Shown here one piece after another: positions 4,936-5,042 of a DNA stretch of 5,042 nucleotides. Origin of the DNA: Desulfurivibrio alkaliphilus. Its GTDB lineage: Bacteria > Desulfobacterota > Desulfobulbia > Desulfobulbales > Desulfurivibrionaceae. Each line of letters opens with the position of its first letter. The stretch's first letter is position 1. Position numbers and translations under genes: made by a program. The stretch covers positions 1 through 5,042 of the forward strand of contig DSDS01000099.1 in assembly GCA_011048585.1 (NCBI GenBank). The letters run 5' to 3'. Under the pieces are notes generated by a model. It did no database searches, was not told where the DNA came from, and saw only the letters and a program-made list of their open reading frames with translations.

Positions 4936-5042
4936 ATGACTTCCAAACTTGTCATCTATGATACTACCCTCCGGGATGGAACCCAGGCCGAGAATTTCAA
5001 CCTTTCGGTGGAGGACAAGCTGCGGATCACCCTCAAGCTTGA
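4936..5042 (+). CDS. cimA: Citramalate synthase, N-terminal fragment cut by the window edge
   Basis: The 35 visible codons begin MTSKLVIYDTTLRDGTQ and continue with LSVEDKLRITLKL. This is the N-terminus of the TIM-barrel domain of the isopropylmalate/homocitrate/citramalate synthase family. In that family the Arg and Asp of LRDG (here Arg13 and Asp14) are the catalytic arginine and a metal ligand. The GTQ in place of the GEQ common in LeuA, and the VEDKLRI segment, point to the (R)-citramalate synthase branch, which condenses pyruvate with acetyl-CoA as the first step of threonine-independent isoleucine synthesis. The rest, including any C-terminal leucine/isoleucine-sensing domain, is outside the window. 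The ATG at 4936 is preferred (AGG at 4925-4927, 8 bases upstream), but an in-frame GTG at 4912 overlaps the lysC stop as GTGA and would add eight residues. It is in an operon with lysC. Confidence 0.85.
   Translation, partial: MTSKLVIYDTTLRDGTQAENFNLSVEDKLRITLKL

Overview
This window looks like ordinary chromosome from a GC-rich Gram-negative bacterium, most likely a member of the Desulfobacterota (the former Deltaproteobacteria). The evidence is an aspartate kinase gene directly followed by a DTTLRDGTQ-type citramalate synthase, an arrangement I recall from Geobacter-like genomes, plus a membrane-anchored MepM/OapA-like M23 protein. This assignment is inference from protein character and gene order; no 16S rRNA or other marker gene is present.

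Layout: (1) Positions 1-216 are mostly non-coding. The first ~110 bases are AT-rich and may hold the start of a leftward gene cut by the window edge; the next ~100 are very GC-rich with two adjacent hairpins in front of rtcB. (2) Positions 217-1386 (+) encode a complete RtcB RNA ligase. (3) Positions 1877-3301 (-) encode an M23 peptidoglycan hydrolase, followed 12 bases downstream by trmL (1394-1864, -), a tRNA wobble-nucleotide methyltransferase. This pair converges on rtcB, with only 7 bases between the stop codons. (4) Positions 3302-3697 form a ~400-base AT-rich divergent spacer with nested inverted repeats, two A-tracts 20 bases apart and a plausible sigma70-type promoter. (5) Positions 3698-4915 (+) encode aspartate kinase LysC, containing an internal ribosome-binding site and ATG that probably also produces a separate regulatory beta subunit. 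(6) From 4936 to the window end (+) is the N-terminus of citramalate synthase CimA.

Functionally there are two themes. One is RNA maintenance: RtcB joins broken RNA ends and TrmL methylates the tRNA anticodon wobble position. They sit next to each other but on opposite strands, so they are not co-transcribed. The other is amino-acid synthesis: LysC opens the aspartate pathway to lysine, threonine and methionine, while CimA makes citramalate from pyruvate and acetyl-CoA, giving 2-oxobutyrate for isoleucine without using threonine.

I see no mobile element, CRISPR array, tRNA or rRNA gene, and no convincing undescribed multi-gene system. The points most worth a second look are the internal translation start in lysC, the His-to-Cys change in the zinc motif of the M23 protein, and the nested inverted repeats in the divergent spacer.
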